A stretch of 64,000 nt of DNA from Deltaproteobacteria bacterium (GTDB taxonomy: Bacteria > Desulfobacterota > Deferrimicrobia > Deferrimicrobiales > Deferrimicrobiaceae): NCBI GenBank assembly GCA_016218975.1, contig JACRCO010000013.1:30433-94432 (forward strand). Reading direction: 5' to 3'. Below, piece by piece: positions 1 through 8,653 of the stretch (position 1 is the stretch's first letter; every line of letters begins with the position of its first letter). The notes beneath the pieces are model-generated. The model ran no database searches and was not told the origin of the DNA. It was given only the letters and a program-made list of their open reading frames with translations. The position numbers and the translations under genes are program-made.

Positions 1-1
1 G

Positions 2-517
2 GACCTGGTCGTCGCCGACAACCGCGGGAACCTGGACACCCGCATCCGGAAGATGGAGGAAGGAAGGTTCGACGCGATCATCCTGGCGGCGGCGGGCTTG
101 CGGCGGCTGGGATGGGAAGGGAAGATCACGCAGGTGCTGCCCGTCGACGTGTCTCTCCCCGCGATCGGGCAGGGGGCGCTCGGCATAGAGATCCGGCGGG
201 ACGACGCGGCGACCCGCGAAGCCGTCGCGTTCCTGAACGACCGCGAAACGGCTTTCGCCGTGCGGGCGGAGCGCGGGTTCCTCAAGCGCCTGGAGGGCGG
301 CTGTCAAGTGCCCATCGCCGCCTACGGCCGGACGGAGGGCGACTCCATCCTGCTCGATGGGCTCGTGGGGCGGCCCGACGGGTCGGAGATTCTCCGCGAA
401 AGCGCCCGGGGATCTGTTGAAGATCCCGAAGCGTTGGGAGTGGAGCTGGCAGAGCGGCTTCTCGGGCGCGGGGCGAAACGGATCCTGGACGAGGTCTACC
501 GGGCCGCGGGGAAATAA
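2..517 (+). CDS. hemC: Hydroxymethylbilane synthase (porphobilinogen deaminase), C-terminal part
   Basis: The gene enters from the left edge and is open in frame from base 2, so only about 171 C-terminal codons are present. The visible start of the frame reads RGNLDTR followed by DAIILAAAGLRRLG, a signature of the family. The cysteine that carries the dipyrromethane cofactor is in LEGGCQVPIAAYG (codon 302-304). The enzyme joins four porphobilinogens into hydroxymethylbilane in heme/siroheme synthesis. hemD follows after 8 bases and then hemB, so this is a heme operon. The first ATG at 53 is internal and is not a start. Confidence 0.96.
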   Translation, partial: DLVVADNRGNLDTRIRKMEEGRFDAIILAAAGLRRLGWEGKITQVLPVDVSLPAIGQGALGIEIRRDDAATREAVAFLNDRETAFAVRAERGFLKRLEGGCQVPIAAYGRTEGDSILLDGLVGRPDGSEILRESARGSVEDPEALGVELAERLLGRGAKRILDEVYRAAGK

Positions 518-525
518 CGGGGGCA

Positions 526-1320
526 ATGCCGCTATCGGGGGAAAGAATCCTCGTCACCCGGGGAGAGGGCCAGGCGGGGGAATTCGCGGGCTTGATCCGG
601 AAGCGGGGCGGCGTTCCGGTGCTATTCCCCACGATCCGGCTTGTTCCTCCGGAAGATACCGCGCCGCTCGATGGATCGATCGCACGCCTTTCCGAATTCG
701 ACTGGGTCCTGTTCGCGAGCGCCAATGCGGCGAAGTTCTTCTGCGCCCGCGCGTCGCTGCTCGGGGTTGCGCGGAAGCCCGAAGGCGTCCGCGTTGCGAG
801 CGTGGGGCCCGGCACGAGCCGGGAGTTGGAACGCCTCGGATTCCCCGCCGACCTTACCGCAGGCAAACACACCGGGGAGGGGCTCGCGGATGCATTGCGG
901 GGCGAAGGTGTGGCGGGGAAGAGGTTTCTGCTTCCGCGTGCGCTCGAAGGACGCGACGTGATTTCGGCGGAGATCCGCCGGCATGGCGGCGCAGTCGAAT
1001 CGGTGGTGGCTTACCGGAACGGCCTGCCGGAAAGGAACGAGGGGGCCGCGCGGGAGATGGAGGCCGATCCGCCCGACGTCTGCACCTTCGCGTCGCCCTC
1101 CGCGTTTCGCAACTTCTTCCTCCTGATGGGGGAACGTGCGGCGGCGGAAGTGCTTATGCGGAGCCGTATAGCGGCGATCGGGGAAGTGACCGCCCGTGCG
1201 GTCGCCGAGAGGAAATTTGAGGTGGACATCATGCCCGAAAAATATACGCTGAAGGGATTGATGGACGCGATCGAAGTGCGCCTTGCGTCCCTCCCGCGCG
1301 ATGGAGGACCGAACAGATGA
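526..1320 (+). CDS. hemD: Uroporphyrinogen-III synthase
   Basis: A 264-residue cytosolic protein that closes hydroxymethylbilane into uroporphyrinogen III. HemD sequences are poorly conserved. Length, position between hemC and hemB, an N-terminal [19 protein letters not shown] segment and a C-terminal [14 protein letters not shown] segment support the call. ATG 526 is 8 bases after the hemC stop. The end overlaps hemB by 4 bases, which suggests coupled translation. In some relatives hemD is fused to a cobA methyltransferase; here it stands alone. Confidence 0.92.
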   Translation: MPLSGERILVTRGEGQAGEFAGLIRKRGGVPVLFPTIRLVPPEDTAPLDGSIARLSEFDWVLFASANAAKFFCARASLLGVARKPEGVRVASVGPGTSRELERLGFPADLTAGKHTGEGLADALRGEGVAGKRFLLPRALEGRDVISAEIRRHGGAVESVVAYRNGLPERNEGAAREMEADPPDVCTFASPSAFRNFFLLMGERAAAEVLMRSRIAAIGEVTARAVAERKFEVDIMPEKYTLKGLMDAIEVRLASLPRDGGPNR

Positions 1321-2294
1321 ACTTCCCCGAATACCGCCCGCGGCGCCTGCGGAAAAACGAACTGTTCCGGCGGATGGTGAGGGAGACGAAGCTCTCCGTG
1401 GACGACCTGATCTACCCCCTGTTCGCCGCCGCCGGCAAGGGGATCCGCAAGGAAGTGTCCTCCATGCCGGGAGTATTCCAGCTTAGCGTCGAGAACCTTG
1501 TAAAGGAAGTGAAGGATGTGAAATCCCTCGGAATCCCCGCGGTGCTGCTCTTCGGCATCCCGGCGAAGAAGGACTCCCTGGGATCGGACGCGTATTCCGA
1601 CAAGGGCATCGTGCAGACGGCCGTCCGGGCGATCAAGGACGCCGTACCGGGAATACTGGTCATCACCGACGTGTGCTTCTGCGAGTATACGGACCACGGC
1701 CATTGCGGGATCCTGACGAAGGACGGCGACGTGGACAACGACGCCACGCTGGCGATACTGGCGCAGAGCGCGGTCACGCACGCGCGGGCGGGGGCCGACG
1801 TCGTCGCCCCATCCGACATGATGGACGGCCGGGTCGGCGCAATCCGCGAGGCGCTCGACAAGGAGGGGTACCCGGGGCTCCCCATCATGTCGTACGCCGC
1901 GAAGTACGCATCCGGTTTTTACGGCCCGTTCCGCGACGCCGCCGAAAGCACGCCGAAATCCGGCGACCGCCGCTCGTACCAGATGGATCCGCCGAACGCG
2001 AGGGAGGCCTTGCGGGAAGTGGCCCTCGACGTGCAGGAAGGCGCCGACATGGTGATGGTCAAGCCCGCGCTCGCGTATCTCGACATCATCTACAGGGTGC
2101 GCGAGGCGTTCGATCTTCCGGTGGCGGCATACAATGTGAGCGGAGAATACTCCATCGTCAAGGCGGCCGCGAAGCTGGACTGGGTGGACGGGGAAAGAAT
2201 GACCATGGAGATCCTCACCGCCATCAAGCGGGCGGGCGCCGACCTGATCCTCACCTATTCCGCGAAGGAAGCGGCCAGGTTCCTGGCGCGGTGA
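1317..2294 (+). CDS. hemB: Delta-aminolevulinic acid dehydratase (porphobilinogen synthase)
   Basis: A 325-residue protein of usual family length that condenses two 5-aminolevulinates to porphobilinogen. Visible signatures are the cysteine-rich metal site [14 protein letters not shown], which marks the zinc-type enzyme rather than the aspartate-rich magnesium type, and the two active-site lysines in [16 protein letters not shown] and [12 protein letters not shown] (Schiff-base lysine). Its ATG lies inside the hemD stop (ATGA), and its own stop overlaps the next small gene by GTGA. It works in the same pathway as its two upstream neighbours. Confidence 0.98.
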   Translation: MNFPEYRPRRLRKNELFRRMVRETKLSVDDLIYPLFAAAGKGIRKEVSSMPGVFQLSVENLVKEVKDVKSLGIPAVLLFGIPAKKDSLGSDAYSDKGIVQTAVRAIKDAVPGILVITDVCFCEYTDHGHCGILTKDGDVDNDATLAILAQSAVTHARAGADVVAPSDMMDGRVGAIREALDKEGYPGLPIMSYAAKYASGFYGPFRDAAESTPKSGDRRSYQMDPPNAREALREVALDVQEGADMVMVKPALAYLDIIYRVREAFDLPVAAYNVSGEYSIVKAAAKLDWVDGERMTMEILTAIKRAGADLILTYSAKEAARFLAR

Positions 2295-2497
2295 CGGCGT
2301 TGGCGGAGCCCATGACGGAATACAAGGTGGTGGAGATCACCGACGTGACCGACCAGGCCGTCGAAACGGCCTTGAACCGTTGGACGTCGGAAGGCTACCG
2401 GTTCGAATCGATCCATTTCGCGGCGCAGCCTGGCAGCCGCCGCCCGTCTATGGCGTTCCTCTTCTTCACGCGCGGCCCGGCAGCGGAAGGGATTTGA
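2291..2497 (+). CDS. Small DUF4177-like protein
   Basis: A 68-residue cytosolic protein if started at GTG 2291, which overlaps the hemB stop as GTGA. A start at ATG 2312 (61 residues) has a GGAG three bases upstream and gives the more family-like beginning MTEYKVVEI. The pattern YKVVEI, then [16 protein letters not shown], then MAFLFFTR resembles DUF4177-type small proteins, whose function is unknown. It sits in line between hemB and the RDD gene, with 4 bases to the latter. The gene is supported by spacing and conserved pattern. The family name is my judgement. Confidence 0.7.
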   Translation: MTALAEPMTEYKVVEITDVTDQAVETALNRWTSEGYRFESIHFAAQPGSRRPSMAFLFFTRGPAAEGI

Positions 2498-2501
2498 TCC
2501 G

Positions 2502-2990
2502 ATGGGGATACGCTGGCAGGACCGCAGGGAGTTCATGAAGGATGCGCGGCGGGCGCGGTATCTCTCGCGCCTGGTGGCCAAGGCCGCGGACTTCATAATC
2601 GCCATGTCCCTGTGGCACATCCCCGGCGCCGCAGGCGCCTTCGCTTCCCTCTTCTACATCCTGATGTGCGACGGATTCCCGGGCGGGCGCAGCGCGGGGA
2701 AATGGTTGACCGGCCTCAAGGTCGTCCGGGTCGACCGCGAGGCGATGGATTTCCCTTCGTCGCTCCTGCGCAACCTGACCGTTGCGGCCCCGTTCCTGTT
2801 CCACCTTATTCCCGTCGCGGGCCCCTTCCTCGCGTACACAGTCGGCCTGGCCGTCCTCCTCATCGAGACCTACCTCGGCTTCTACGACGCCGACGGGCAG
2901 CGGGCGGGAGACACACTCGCCGAGACGTTAGTCGTGGAATACCGGCAGGAGACGACGGATGTCGTCCCTCTTCCTGATCGACGGGCATAA
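2502..2990 (+). CDS. RDD-family inner-membrane protein
   Basis: A 162-residue predicted membrane protein. After a basic N-terminus (DARRARYLSRLVAKAADFII) come hydrophobic stretches at roughly residues 27-55 and 95-125. The segment SAGKWLTGLKVVRVD is the typical RDD-family signature. RDD proteins are small multi-pass proteins; a few are linked to Na+/H+ antiport or solute transport, but most have no known role. It overlaps the first 32 bases of polA, an unusually long overlap that suggests co-transcription with it. Confidence 0.8.
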   Translation: MGIRWQDRREFMKDARRARYLSRLVAKAADFIIAMSLWHIPGAAGAFASLFYILMCDGFPGGRSAGKWLTGLKVVRVDREAMDFPSSLLRNLTVAAPFLFHLIPVAGPFLAYTVGLAVLLIETYLGFYDADGQRAGDTLAETLVVEYRQETTDVVPLPDRRA

Positions 2991-5529
2991 CGTCCTTTAC
3001 CGCACGTTTTTCGGAGTGCCGCGCCTTTCCTCGCCCGACGGCACGCCGACCAACGTGGTCCTGGGAGTGGCCAGGATACTTCTCCGGATTCTCAAGGAGG
3101 ACCGGCCCGCGGCGATCGCGGCTGCGTTCGATACGCCCCAGCCCACGCCGCGCCACGAGATTTTCCCCGAATACAAGGCGAACCGTCTCAAGATCCCCGA
3201 AGACCTCCTCGTCCAGATTCCGCTCGTCAAGGAAGTCATCGACGCGCTCGGGGTTCGCCGGATAGAACACCCCGGCGCCGAGGCGGACGATATCATCGGC
3301 ACGCTGGCGCGCGAGGCGGAAGAAAATGGGATGGATGTCGTCATCGTTTCCTCCGACAAGGATCTCTATCAGCTGGTCTCGCCGCGAGTCCGTGTGCGGG
3401 ACGGGCTGAAGGAGCGGACGGTCGGGGAAAAGGAGGTCCGCGAAGTCTTCGGGGTGGGTCCGGATCGGGTGGCAGACCTCCTGGCGCTCGCCGGAGATCC
3501 TTCGGATAACGTCCCGGGAATCCCCGGGATCGGAGAGAAAACGGCCGCCGAACTGATCCGTGAATTCGGGACGCTCGAGGAACTGCTTGCGCATGCGGAC
3601 AGGCTGAAGGGCAGCCGGAGGGAGAAGATCGAGAAGAACGCCGATACTGCCAGGCTGTGCAAGAAGCTGATGACGATCGACCGCCGTCTCCCTCTCGAAG
3701 AGAGCATGGATAGCCTGGCTCCCCGGCCGATGGATGGCGGCCGTGTCGCGCACCTGTTTCGCAAGCTGGGTTTCCGCAAGCTTCTCGAAGACCTATCACT
3801 GGCGGCGGAACCCATGCTTCCGCTTCAGGGGGCCGCTCCTTCGCCGAAAAGTGCCTGGCGGATAATCGGGAAGTCGGCGGACCTGTTCCCCGGCCGCGCG
3901 GACGGCGGGCTGGAATCGGCATCCATCGCCCCCGGCAAGGAGGGGTTTTGCGGGGTTTCGGCTCGCAATGCGGGCACGTTCGTGATCCCGGACGCCGAAG
4001 TGCCGGGAGCCGTTCGGAGGCTCGGCAGGCTCTGCCCGAAGACGTATATCTTCGACGGGAAATCCCTCCTCCGCGGTTTCGGAGCGCCTCCCGGGGAAGT
4101 TTCGCCGCGGATGTTCGATCTTCAGGTTGCGGGATATCTGCTGTCGCCCGATGAAGGGACGCCCACGCTCTCCAAGCTTTTCGCCCGCCACCTGCCGGAA
4201 GCCGCCGGGGCGGGGGGAGGGGAGACCCCGGAAGACCGGGCGGCGGAGAGCGCGGAAGCGCTGCTTTCATTGGGCGAAGTACTCCAGGGGAAACTCGACG
4301 AAGCCGAGCTGACCCGGATCTTCCTCGACGTCGATATGCCGCTCCTGCCGGTGCTATGCCGGATGGAAGACGCAGGCATAAGGATAGCCCCGGAAATATT
4401 CGGCGCGCTCTCCGGGGAGCTTGCCGCGGGGACGCGGGAGATCGAGCGGAAAGTGGCGGGCATCGCGGGCACGGACTTCAACATAAATTCCCCCAGGCAG
4501 CTCGCTTTCCTTCTGTTCGAGAAGCTTGGGCTTCCTCCCGTGAAGAAAACGAAGACCGGCTACTCCACCGATGTGGAGGTGCTCGAACATCTGAAGAATG
4601 CGCACGAGATCCCGGCTCTCGTGCTGGACTACAGGACGCTCGCGAAAATCAAATCCACCTACGTGGACGTCCTCCCGGGCATGGTAGACCCCGCCGACGG
4701 CCGCATCCACACGACGTTAAACCAGACCCAGGCGGCCACGGGGCGCCTGTCGTCGTCCGATCCGAACCTCCAGAACATCCCGATCCGCACCGAATTGGGG
4801 ATGCGTATCCGTACGGGATTCGTGGCGGAACCGGGTTGGAGCTTCGTCGGCGCCGACTATTCCCAGGTAGAGCTGCGGTTGCTGGCCCACTTGAGCGGAG
4901 ACGCGGAATTGACAAGGGGGTTCCTGGCGGGCGAGGACATCCACACCGCAACTGCATGCGGCGTCTTCGGGGTTTCCCCCTCGGGGGTAACGCCGGATCT
5001 GCGCCGGCGGGCGAAGGTGATCAATTTCGGGATACTTTACGGAATGAGCGCGTTCGGCCTGTCCCGGGAATTGGGAATCGGCGGGAAGGAAGCGAAACAG
5101 TACATCGACCAGTACTTCCGGCGATTCCCCGGGGTCCTCGGATACATCGAGGAAGTCAAGGAGCGGGCGAGAAAGGACGGTTTCGTAAGGACCATCCTGG
5201 GCCGCCGCCGGTACATACGCGACATAAATTCCCAGAACAAGGTGCTTCGGGAGGCCGCCGAGCGGATGGCGGTAAACGCCCCGATCCAGGGGAGCGCCGC
5301 CGATATCATCAAGCTTGCAATGATCCGCATAGACCGGGAGTTCCGGGAAGGCGGGATGCGCGCGCGGCTTGTCCTGCAGGTGCACGACGAGTTGATCGCC
5401 GAGGCCCCGGACAAGGAAGCGGAAGCTGCGGGAAATATCGTCCGGGATGCGATGGTGGGCGCGGCATCCCTTTCCGTCCCTCTGACGGTTACCTTGAGCC
5501 GGGGGAAAAACTGGGGGGAAATCCATTGA
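2959..5529 (+). CDS. polA: DNA polymerase I
   Basis: An 856-residue enzyme for Okazaki-fragment processing and repair synthesis. Residues 1 to about 290 form the 5'-nuclease (FLIDGHNVLYR, AEADDIIGTLA, SDKDLYQL, GDPSDNVPGIPGIGEKTA). The C-terminal half is the polymerase: motif A VGADYSQVELRLLAHLSGD, motif B RRRAKVINFGILYGMSAFG, motif C LVLQVHDELIAE. The middle region (about 300-470) is shorter than in E. coli and I do not find the DxE of a 3'-5' exonuclease, so proofreading is probably lost. ATG 2959 gives MSSLFLIDGHN, the normal family start. Confidence 0.98.
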   Translation: MSSLFLIDGHNVLYRTFFGVPRLSSPDGTPTNVVLGVARILLRILKEDRPAAIAAAFDTPQPTPRHEIFPEYKANRLKIPEDLLVQIPLVKEVIDALGVRRIEHPGAEADDIIGTLAREAEENGMDVVIVSSDKDLYQLVSPRVRVRDGLKERTVGEKEVREVFGVGPDRVADLLALAGDPSDNVPGIPGIGEKTAAELIREFGTLEELLAHADRLKGSRREKIEKNADTARLCKKLMTIDRRLPLEESMDSLAPRPMDGGRVAHLFRKLGFRKLLEDLSLAAEPMLPLQGAAPSPKSAWRIIGKSADLFPGRADGGLESASIAPGKEGFCGVSARNAGTFVIPDAEVPGAVRRLGRLCPKTYIFDGKSLLRGFGAPPGEVSPRMFDLQVAGYLLSPDEGTPTLSKLFARHLPEAAGAGGGETPEDRAAESAEALLSLGEVLQGKLDEAELTRIFLDVDMPLLPVLCRMEDAGIRIAPEIFGALSGELAAGTREIERKVAGIAGTDFNINSPRQLAFLLFEKLGLPPVKKTKTGYSTDVEVLEHLKNAHEIPALVLDYRTLAKIKSTYVDVLPGMVDPADGRIHTTLNQTQAATGRLSSSDPNLQNIPIRTELGMRIRTGFVAEPGWSFVGADYSQVELRLLAHLSGDAELTRGFLAGEDIHTATACGVFGVSPSGVTPDLRRRAKVINFGILYGMSAFGLSRELGIGGKEAKQYIDQYFRRFPGVLGYIEEVKERARKDGFVRTILGRRRYIRDINSQNKVLREAAERMAVNAPIQGSAADIIKLAMIRIDREFREGGMRARLVLQVHDELIAEAPDKEAEAAGNIVRDAMVGAASLSVPLTVTLSRGKNWGEIH

Positions 5530-5538
5530 TTTCCATCT

Positions 5539-5572
5539 ACGCGGCGATGAATAGATCGGCGTATAGCCGCGT
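5539..5572. promoter_or_regulatory. Inverted repeat immediately before the ECF sigma gene
   Basis: ACGCGGC (5539-5545) and GCCGCGT (5566-5572) are perfect 7-bp complements separated by 20 bases. They end three bases before the sigma-factor ATG, where a Shine-Dalgarno sequence would be expected and none is seen. It could be a polA-distal hairpin (there is no T run), a translational control hairpin or an operator. The repeat is seen; its role is inference. Confidence 0.35.
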
Positions 5573-5575
5573 CCT

Positions 5576-6163
5576 ATGAATGAAAAGGGGAAGGCGCCCC
5601 CATCGGACGAGGATCTGATACGCGCCGCGCTGGGCGGCGATGAAGGCGCTTTCCGGGAACTGATGGAACGGTACAAGAACCGGGCTTTCGGCGTGGCGGT
5701 CGGGATAACGGGGGATGCCGACGAAGCGATGGATGTGGTCCAGGATTCCTTCGTGAAAGCGTACTACAACCTGAAGGAGTTCCGGTTCGGCGCGAATTTC
5801 TACACCTGGTTCTACCGCCTCCTGGTCAACCAGGCGATCGACAGGTGGCGGAAGGCGTCGAGGTCGCGCACCGTTCCGCTCGACGACAGGTGGCTCTCCG
5901 GGGAAGCGACCTCCCCTGAGGCGGCGCACCCCAGGACCCCCGAAGAACTGGCTCGGAACCGGGAGCTGTCGGAGGCCCTGACGCGGGCGGTGGCCGCTCT
6001 TCCGGAGTATCACCGGGCGGTCATCCTGCTGCGGGAGGTGGAGGGGCTCGCATACGAAGAGATCGCCGAGGTTTTGAATTGCTCGGTCGGGACCGTCATG
6101 TCGCGTCTTCATTACGCGCGGGCGAAACTGAAAGAGGCGCTCAAGGAATTCAAGGAAGGTTAG
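5576..6163 (+). CDS. ECF (group 4) RNA polymerase sigma factor, RpoE-like
   Basis: A 195-residue protein with the two ECF domains. Region 2 spans about residues 20-90 (FRELMERYKNRAFGVAV, VQDSFVKAYYNLKEF, FYTWFYRLLVNQAIDRWRK). Region 4 spans about 128-190 (AVAALPEYHRAVILLREVE, YEEIAEVLNCSVGTVMSRL, then helix ARAKLKE). The linker is acidic and proline-rich. It directs transcription of a specific regulon and is expected to be held by the anti-sigma factor encoded 11 bases downstream. No ribosome site is obvious before ATG 5576. The adjacent exported proteins are plausible regulon members, but I did not find a repeated promoter motif that proves it. Confidence 0.93.
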   Translation: MNEKGKAPPSDEDLIRAALGGDEGAFRELMERYKNRAFGVAVGITGDADEAMDVVQDSFVKAYYNLKEFRFGANFYTWFYRLLVNQAIDRWRKASRSRTVPLDDRWLSGEATSPEAAHPRTPEELARNRELSEALTRAVAALPEYHRAVILLREVEGLAYEEIAEVLNCSVGTVMSRLHYARAKLKEALKEFKEG

Positions 6164-6174
6164 GAATCAGGAAT

Positions 6175-6651
6175 ATGGATTGCGGCAAGGTTTTGAAAGC
6201 GCTCCAGGACGATATCGACGGCAGGCTTCCTCTTATCGAAGCCGCGGATGTGCGGAAGCACCTCGAATCCTGCGTCTCGTGCGCCGCGGAAGCCGCTTCG
6301 TTGCGCAGGGTGGGGGAGTTGCTCAGGTTATGGTCGGCGGCCCGGGCCTCGGAAAAATCCCCGCAGCTCGACGTGCTTTGGACCCGCGTGCACGCGGGGA
6401 TCGTGGAGAAAAAAAGCCGCGTTAACGCCGCCGCACGTTTGCGGAAATGGCTCTGGGTGCCCGCGGCTGCGGCGCTTGTGGTTTTGGCGTTGCTGTTCTA
6501 TCCTTCGGGGGTGAGCAGGGCGCCGTTTCATCCGAGCAGCTTCGACGTCGCCGTCGAGGAGCTCGACTCGGACGCCGCTACCGTGGCCCTTGTCGACCGA
6601 GGCGAGGACCTCCCCCGGGTGATCTGGATCATGGAAAATGACAGGACGTGA
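6175..6651 (+). CDS. Zinc-finger anti-sigma factor (zf-HC2), membrane anchored
   Basis: A 158-residue protein starting at ATG 6175, preceded by AGGAA. Residues 29-36 read HLESCVSC, the HxxxCxxC zinc site of ZAS-type anti-sigma factors. One transmembrane helix is visible at about 92-110 (WLWVPAAAALVVLALLFYP), leaving a roughly 48-residue periplasmic tail. The N-terminal cytoplasmic part should bind the ECF sigma factor encoded just upstream, releasing it on envelope stress. The frame is open further upstream, but 6175 gives the normal start of the finger domain. It overlaps the next gene by 14 bases. Confidence 0.88.
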   Translation: MDCGKVLKALQDDIDGRLPLIEAADVRKHLESCVSCAAEAASLRRVGELLRLWSAARASEKSPQLDVLWTRVHAGIVEKKSRVNAAARLRKWLWVPAAAALVVLALLFYPSGVSRAPFHPSSFDVAVEELDSDAATVALVDRGEDLPRVIWIMENDRT

Positions 6652-7099
6652 CCCCCGGGGATTGCTTCCCCCGCTGATCGCCTTTCTCTTATTCCTCGCC
6701 GCCGCCGGTCCAGCCGCCGCAGCCCGGTCCGACTCCGTGTCCGTCGAAATCGGCGTTGTGGTGGCTTCCAACAAGGGAAGTTCGATCGACCCGTCCCTTT
6801 CCTCGCTGCGCGCCAAGCTTCAGTCGATGTTCACCTACACTTCCTACACACTGCTCGACAGGAAGAGGCGCTCCCTGGCTGTGGGCGAGACCGGGGATTT
6901 CTCCCTGCCGGGAGGACGCTCGATTCGGGTGACCCCGGCCCCCGCATCCGGGAGCAAGGTCCGTCTTGCCGTGCAGATCATGGATGGGGGAAGAAACCTC
7001 CTGACGACGACGCTTGGCCTGAGCAGGGGCGGTATGGTTCTCGTCGGCGGCCCGCCGCACCAATCCGGCGTCCTCATCCTGCTCATCTCCGCCGAGTGA
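6638..7099 (+). CDS. Exported hypothetical protein of the ECF operon
   Basis: A 153-residue protein with a clear signal peptide (basic MTGRDPRG, hydrophobic LLPPLIAFLLFLAAAG, cleavage near PAAAARS). The mature part is mostly beta-prone, with SVEIGVVVASNKGSS near its start and a C-terminal GVLILLISAE. I recognise no domain. It overlaps the anti-sigma gene by 14 bases, so it is almost certainly co-transcribed with the sigma/anti-sigma pair. It may act in the periplasm as part of the same stress response (inference). Confidence 0.72.
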   Translation: MTGRDPRGLLPPLIAFLLFLAAAGPAAAARSDSVSVEIGVVVASNKGSSIDPSLSSLRAKLQSMFTYTSYTLLDRKRRSLAVGETGDFSLPGGRSIRVTPAPASGSKVRLAVQIMDGGRNLLTTTLGLSRGGMVLVGGPPHQSGVLILLISAE

Positions 7100-7271
7100 T
7101 CCTCGCCCGGTTGCGCCGTAATTCCCCAGGCGCATCGTTTTCCTGCGGTATGAATGTTTCGTTTGAATATTCCCCCGACTTCGCTCGTCCGATGATTGAC
7201 CTGGGGAACTTTACAGGGGTCGCCGGGGTTAAAATGAACATGAGAGGATGATTCGGAAGGAGAGTGGAGAA

Positions 7272-7682
7272 ATGAAAAAAATCGCGGCCATTATCGTTGC
7301 GGCAGTCTTGCTGGGGACCATGGTTGTTGCGCCTGCCTTCGCCGGGGAACCGGGCTGGTCGGTTGCCGGAAAGATCCTGACCGGGGTCATCGGGCTGCAC
7401 ATCCTGGGGAATGCCCTGCATCCGCATTACGCGCATCCGGCTCCGGTATACGCCCCTCCTCCCGGGGCCTACTATCCTCCCGAACAGTTCTGGGTACCGG
7501 GACATTACGAGTCGCGGCTCGAGCGCCGCTGGATCCCGGGGCATTGGGAATACGAGAGGATAGAGCGGTATCGCTATGAAGACGATGACGATTTCGACGG
7601 CGGCGCAAGAAGGTATTGGGTCCCGGGCCACTACAGCAATGTGGAAGTAAGGCTCTGGATCCCCGGCCACTGGGAGGGTTAA
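7272..7682 (+). CDS. Secreted protein with WVPGHY/WIPGHW repeats
   Basis: A 136-residue exported protein starting at ATG 7272 with GGAG three bases upstream; an in-frame ATG at 7248 lacks a site. A signal peptide (KKIAAIIVAAVLLGTMVVAPAFA) is followed by a short hydrophobic stretch. Four near-repeats follow: WVPGHYES, WIPGHWEY, WVPGHYSN and WIPGHWEG. Such tryptophan-proline-glycine-histidine repeats occur in YXWGXW/DUF-type exported proteins often called YXWV-motif proteins; their function is unknown. A strong terminator lies about 60 bases downstream, so this gene ends the transcription unit. Confidence 0.8.
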   Translation: MKKIAAIIVAAVLLGTMVVAPAFAGEPGWSVAGKILTGVIGLHILGNALHPHYAHPAPVYAPPPGAYYPPEQFWVPGHYESRLERRWIPGHWEYERIERYRYEDDDDFDGGARRYWVPGHYSNVEVRLWIPGHWEG

Positions 7683-7742
7683 CCCACGACATCTCATGAT
7701 CGGCCGGCGAGACCCGTCGTCCGTCAACCCAAACCGACCATC

Positions 7743-7774
7743 AAAAACCCCGGACACGATCCGGGGTTTTTTTT
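7743..7774 (+). terminator. Rho-independent terminator
   Basis: Stem AAAAACCCCGGA (7743-7754) pairs with TCCGGGGTTTTT (7760-7771) around the loop CACGA, and the T run continues to 7774. This is a textbook intrinsic terminator. It ends the ECF/secreted-protein transcription unit and separates it from the AbiJ-like gene. Confidence 0.93.
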
Positions 7775-7858
7775 GGGACGGTCCTGAGTTGGGACGCCGG
7801 TTTTCAATTGTCCTGAATTCTGCGAGAATTCTACAACAACATTGCTTGGGGGTTTCGC

Positions 7859-8653
7859 GTGATGGAGGGCCGTACTTCACCATCAGGCTCCACGCTGGCG
7901 AATTCGCTCTGGAACCTCCTGTTCCGGGTCGTCACTGCGGCTGACCATTCCAGGACGGCCTGGACGGCGGTGCTTAGGGGGGCAAGCCTTTCGTTTTTCA
8001 AGGAGCCGATAGACGAACTGCCTTCGGCCGACAACGAGGCGTCGCGGCTTCTGTTCAAGGAACGTTTCTTCGCGCTTCCCGAGCACCGGTTATACGACCT
8101 GTTCGAGTTCCTTCTCGCGGACGACCGGGCGGGCATGAAGGAGATGGACCGGAAACTGATCCGCCGGAAATTGAACGAGGTGCTGGACCAGGAAGGCGCA
8201 CCGGTCCGTTTGCTCAGGGACAGGTTCGTGCCGCTGCCGGATTCCCTCGGATTCGATGCCGCGGCGACGGCGGAAGAAAAGTTGAACATGTTCGATCTGC
8301 CGGCTGCGAAAAGGCATCTCGAGTCCGCGCTGGCCTTTCTTTCGCGCCGGCCGGATCCGGCGGGGATGGAGGCGGTACGCGAGGCGGTACTGGCGGTGGC
8401 GGCTGTAGTGCGTACCCTGAGCGGCGAGACCGGAAAGGTATCGTTGGGGACCGTGGCCCCATTGGCGGGCAATATCGCGATTCCAGCGGATCTGCTGGAG
8501 GGGATGGAGGCGACGCTTCACCGCTGCCATGAAGTGAGCGGACTTCCAGGCGCGTCTTCCCCCGGCGAGCGGATAGACTCGCCGGAGGCGGCCTTTCTCG
8601 TCGTCTACTGCTCTTCGGTGGTCAACTACCTTCTGGAGATGCGAAAACTGTAA
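7859..8653 (+). CDS. AbiJ-like (AbiJ-NTD4/HEPN-type) protein
   Basis: A 264-residue soluble protein; start GTG 7859 or ATG 7862, with a G run (TTGGGGG) upstream. The middle reads FFALPEHRLYDLFEFLL, then LIRRKLNEVLDQEGAPVRLL and DRFVPLPDS. The C-terminal half reads AKRHLESALAFLSRR, VREAVLAVAAVVRTLSGE, VSLGTV and AFLVVYCSSVVNYLLEM. This order and spacing resemble proteins annotated as AbiJ-NTD4/HEPN abortive-infection homologues, from memory and not from a search. An RxxxxH RNase motif is not obvious. It stands alone between a terminator and the convergent LOG gene, stop against stop. Confidence 0.55.
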   Translation: MMEGRTSPSGSTLANSLWNLLFRVVTAADHSRTAWTAVLRGASLSFFKEPIDELPSADNEASRLLFKERFFALPEHRLYDLFEFLLADDRAGMKEMDRKLIRRKLNEVLDQEGAPVRLLRDRFVPLPDSLGFDAAATAEEKLNMFDLPAAKRHLESALAFLSRRPDPAGMEAVREAVLAVAAVVRTLSGETGKVSLGTVAPLAGNIAIPADLLEGMEATLHRCHEVSGLPGASSPGERIDSPEAAFLVVYCSSVVNYLLEMRKL

